Assembly (NCBI GenBank): GCA_019120475.1
Contig: DWVA01000151.1
Span: forward strand, 1 to 15,645
DNA length: 15,645 nt
Direction: 5' to 3'
Origin: Candidatus Blautia intestinipullorum
GTDB taxonomy: Bacteria; Bacillota; Clostridia; Lachnospirales; Lachnospiraceae
A program made the translations under genes and the position numbers. Below the pieces are notes generated by a model. The model saw only the letters and a program-made list of their open reading frames with translations. It was not told the origin of the DNA and searched no databases. How positions within the stretch are numbered: the first letter of the stretch is position 1; every line of letters begins with the position of its first letter. Of this stretch, positions 13,491-15,645 are shown in pieces.

Positions 13491-14642
13491 GTGACAGAGA
13501 CGAGAAGACTATATTATGAAGACGTATACACAAGAGAATTCCACGGAGAAGTCAGAGAATGCAGGAAGGCGGAGAAAGGATACCAGATCCTCCTGGATCA
13601 AAGCGCCTTTTACCCGGAGGGAGGAGGACAGCCCTGCGACCTGGGAACGCTGAACGGCATAGCGGTTACAGACGTGCAGGAAGAAGGCGGGGAGCTGATC
13701 CACTATACAGAGAAGCCTCTGGAACAGGGAACGGCAGTGGAAGGACAGATTGACTGGGAGAGGCGGTTTGATCTGATGCAGCAGCATTCCGGCGAGCATA
13801 TGGTAAGCGGGCTGGTGAACAGTATCTACGGCTACCATAACGTGGGATTCCATATGGGAAGCGACGTGATCACCATTGATTTCAGCGGTGTTCTGACAAA
13901 AGAACAGCTCATGGAGATAGAAGAAAAAACAAACAGAAAGATATGGAAAAACGCCCCGGTGAAGATTTTTTATCCTGATGAGGAGGAGCGGAAAAGTCTT
14001 CCATACAGAAGCAAGAAGGAACTGGAGGGTAAAATACGTCTGGTGGAATTTCCCGGCACGGATCTCTGCGCCTGCTGCGGAACTCATGTGTCCCATACCG
14101 GAGAAATCGGCATGGTAAAAATCCTGGGAGTGGAAAATTTCCGGGAGGGCGTCCGTGTGACGATGATCAGCGGAAAAAGAGTGCTGGATTATCTGAACAG
14201 GATCAATGAACAGAACAGCCAGATTTCCGTTAAGCTCTCCGCTAAAACAGAAGAGACAGCTCAGGCGGTAGAAAGGCTCTGGGAAGAAAATTACCGTCTG
14301 AAAGGCCAGCTTCTCCATCTGGAGCAGGAGCTGTGCCGGACGGAGGCGGACAGATGGGAGGGAGCGGGAAGCGTGCTTCTGTTCCACGAAGGCCTTGACG
14401 CGGACGGCGTGCGGAGGATGGCCGACGCGGTGATGCAAAAATGCGCCGGATGCTGCGCGGTCTTTTCTAAAAGCCCGGACGGAACGTATAAATATGCCAT
14501 TGGCGAAAAAGACGGAGATCTCCGCCAGTTTGTAAAAGAAATGAACCAGGCGCTGAACGGAAGGGGAGGCGGAAAACCCTTCTTTGCCCAGGGGTCGGTA
14601 AAAGCCACAGAGGAAGAAATCCGGAGATTTTTCCGCCAGTAA
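13491..14642 (+). CDS. AlaX-like alanyl-tRNA editing hydrolase with DHHA1 domain
   Basis: A 383-residue free-standing relative of the alanyl-tRNA synthetase editing domain; the family hydrolyses mischarged Ser- or Gly-tRNA(Ala). The N-terminal part has QSAFYPEGGGQPCDLG. The zinc site is complete: HSGEH (His99, His103) and CACCGTH (Cys195, His199). A helical, probably coiled-coil segment follows at about 250-285. The C-terminal DHHA1 domain ends with the conserved RGGGKP at 358-363. There is no class II synthetase catalytic core, so it cannot aminoacylate. I chose the GTG at 13491 because AAGGCGG lies six bases before it and the protein then begins at the family's usual N-terminus; a TTG at 13455 is also in frame but has no ribosome binding site. 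Confidence 0.92.
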   Translation: MTETRRLYYEDVYTREFHGEVRECRKAEKGYQILLDQSAFYPEGGGQPCDLGTLNGIAVTDVQEEGGELIHYTEKPLEQGTAVEGQIDWERRFDLMQQHSGEHMVSGLVNSIYGYHNVGFHMGSDVITIDFSGVLTKEQLMEIEEKTNRKIWKNAPVKIFYPDEEERKSLPYRSKKELEGKIRLVEFPGTDLCACCGTHVSHTGEIGMVKILGVENFREGVRVTMISGKRVLDYLNRINEQNSQISVKLSAKTEETAQAVERLWEENYRLKGQLLHLEQELCRTEADRWEGAGSVLLFHEGLDADGVRRMADAVMQKCAGCCAVFSKSPDGTYKYAIGEKDGDLRQFVKEMNQALNGRGGGKPFFAQGSVKATEEEIRRFFRQ

Positions 14643-14657
14643 AATATCTCTGGCGGA
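14632..14657 (+). other. Inverted repeat spanning the editing-gene stop codon
   Basis: TCCGCCAG (14632-14639) and CTGGCGGA (14650-14657) form an 8-bp stem with a 10-base loop that includes the stop codon. No T-tract follows directly, so it is a weak terminator candidate at best. The amidohydrolase 99 bases downstream may be read from the same transcript. Confidence 0.45.
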
Positions 14658-14741
14658 GCTGCGGGTTTTGGCGGAAAATCTTTTCAGGAAGAAAAACTCA
14701 GAAATCAGACGGAAGACAAAAGATATATGAGGTGACAAAAA

Positions 14742-15611
14742 ATGTTCGGGGAATGCCATGCCCATGTAATTATGGACGGAATCAATTATCAGGTAGCGGT
14801 AAAAAGGCATGAACATGGGCCGGATGAACAGCTTGTGCGAAAGTGCCTGGAGACTTATCAGAAGGCGGGAGTCTCTTTTGTAAGGGACGGCGGAGATGCG
14901 CGGGGGGTATCGGCCCTGGCAAAAAAGCTTGCTCCGGAGTACGGAATTGATTACCGCACTCCCGTTTTTGCGATACATAAAGAGGGGCATTACGGCGGAA
15001 TTGTGGGGAGAGGATTCTCCAGCCTGAAGGAATTTCACCAGCTGGTGCTGGAAGCAAAAAAAAAGGGCGCTGATTTTATAAAAATTATGACAACAGGACT
15101 TCTTGATTTTGAAAATCACGGAAAGATTACAGGCGCACCGCTGGAAGGAGCGGAAGTACGGGAAATGGTACATATTGCCCACGAAGAAGGATTTGCCGTG
15201 ATGAGCCACACCAATGGCGTCTGCGGAGTCCGGGCCGCTGTTGAAGCCGGAGTGGACAGTCTGGAGCATGGAAATTATATGGATGATGAAACGCTTTCCA
15301 TGCTGGCAGACAGCCATACTGTCTGGGTTCCTACTCTTGTGACAGTAAGAAATCTTTTGGGCTGCGGGAGATATCAGGACGAGGTGCTGAGGCCGATTAT
15401 CAGAAGCGGTGAGGAAAATCTGAAGAAGGCTTATGACAAGGGAGTAAAAGCAGCTCTGGGAAGCGACGCCGGAGCCTACCGGGTAATGCACGGCGCCGGA
15501 ATTCAGGAAGAGTACAGGGCTTTTCTGGATATTCTGGGAGATTCCCCGGAGGTAAAACAATGGATCAGGCAGGGCCAGGAAGAGATAGAAAAAAGATTCC
15601 GCCGGAACTGA
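14742..15611 (+). CDS. Compact metal-dependent amidohydrolase
   Basis: A 289-residue hydrolase of the amidohydrolase superfamily, substrate unknown. The metal and catalytic positions of a TIM-barrel amidohydrolase can be placed in order: HAH at residues 6-8, Lys114 in DFIKIMTTG as the candidate carboxylated lysine, His156 (SHTNG), His176 (EHGNY) and Asp242 (GSDAG). It starts almost directly at the HxH strand, so the flanking beta-sandwich domain found in most roughly 400-residue relatives (imidazolonepropionase or prolidase-like) is absent. The ATG is preceded by AGGTGA (14730-14735) with six bases between. There is no signal peptide. It may hydrolyse a cyclic amide or peptide-like compound, but nothing nearby identifies the substrate. 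Confidence 0.86.
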   Translation: MFGECHAHVIMDGINYQVAVKRHEHGPDEQLVRKCLETYQKAGVSFVRDGGDARGVSALAKKLAPEYGIDYRTPVFAIHKEGHYGGIVGRGFSSLKEFHQLVLEAKKKGADFIKIMTTGLLDFENHGKITGAPLEGAEVREMVHIAHEEGFAVMSHTNGVCGVRAAVEAGVDSLEHGNYMDDETLSMLADSHTVWVPTLVTVRNLLGCGRYQDEVLRPIIRSGEENLKKAYDKGVKAALGSDAGAYRVMHGAGIQEEYRAFLDILGDSPEVKQWIRQGQEEIEKRFRRN

Positions 15612-15635
15612 GAAAAGGAAGAAGAAAAAAGTTTT

Positions 15636-15645
15636 TAAGGAGGCA
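15636..15645 (+). promoter_or_regulatory. Ribosome binding site of a gene starting beyond the window
   Basis: TTAAGGAGGCA at the very end of the window is a full-consensus Shine-Dalgarno sequence only about 30 bases after the amidohydrolase stop, with no terminator between. Another plus-strand gene, probably co-transcribed, should begin within about ten bases of the right edge. Confidence 0.7.

Noticed and set aside
13509..15560. A 683-codon minus-strand open frame across the editing and amidohydrolase genes
   Set aside because: It is antisense to two genes with intact catalytic motifs and ribosome binding sites, and its own product resembles no family.

Overview
The window looks like chromosomal DNA of a Gram-positive gut-type Firmicute, most likely a member of the Lachnospiraceae or a related Clostridia lineage. 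This rests on protein style (clostridial F1 ATPase subunits, an extracytoplasmic-function sigma/anti-sigma pair, a LacI-controlled sugar ABC operon, a free-standing alanyl-tRNA editing protein), purine-rich AGGAGG-type ribosome binding sites and moderate G+C. No rRNA, tRNA, CRISPR array, insertion sequence or phage gene is visible.

Layout. (1) 1-3372, plus strand: the 3' part of an F-type ATP synthase operon, atpA (C-terminal part only), atpG, atpD and atpC, closed by a strong intrinsic terminator. (2) 3373-4900, plus strand: a lower-G+C accessory patch holding a decayed AlbA_2/schlafen-like ATP-binding regulator. It has a one-base frameshift near the start, has lost the end of its ATPase domain, and carries seven copies of an 11-bp tandem repeat before a surviving winged-helix C-terminus. 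(3) 4852-6723, minus strand: a tightly coupled cassette of sigma factor, zinc-binding membrane anti-sigma factor and TM2-like membrane protein, ending at a terminator shared with the converging pseudogene. (4) 6891-13297, plus strand: a sucrose/fructan-type utilisation locus with a LacI-family regulator, an extracellular solute-binding protein, two CUT1-type permeases and a cytoplasmic GH32 beta-fructosidase. (5) 13391-15611, plus strand: an AlaX-like tRNA editing hydrolase and a compact metal-dependent amidohydrolase, with a ribosome binding site for a further gene at the right edge.

How the parts work together. The ATP synthase block is ordinary housekeeping. In the sugar locus the transport operon starts at a near-consensus promoter. 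Two matching operators lie in its 5' leader with centres 62 bp apart, close to six helical turns, which suggests repression by a bridging LacI dimer pair. A strong hairpin with a T-tract after the binding-protein gene should make binding protein more abundant than permeases. The imported fructoside would be cleaved inside the cell by the GH32 enzyme. No ATPase subunit or fructokinase is present, so these must be supplied from elsewhere.

The least explained features are the three-arm inverted-repeat region with a nine-G run just upstream of the operon promoter, the frame-rotating 11-bp repeat in the decayed regulator, a binding protein with no lipidation cysteine in a probable monoderm, and a perfect 18-bp palindrome touching the GH32 stop codon. 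I did not find convincing evidence of a wholly new multi-gene system.
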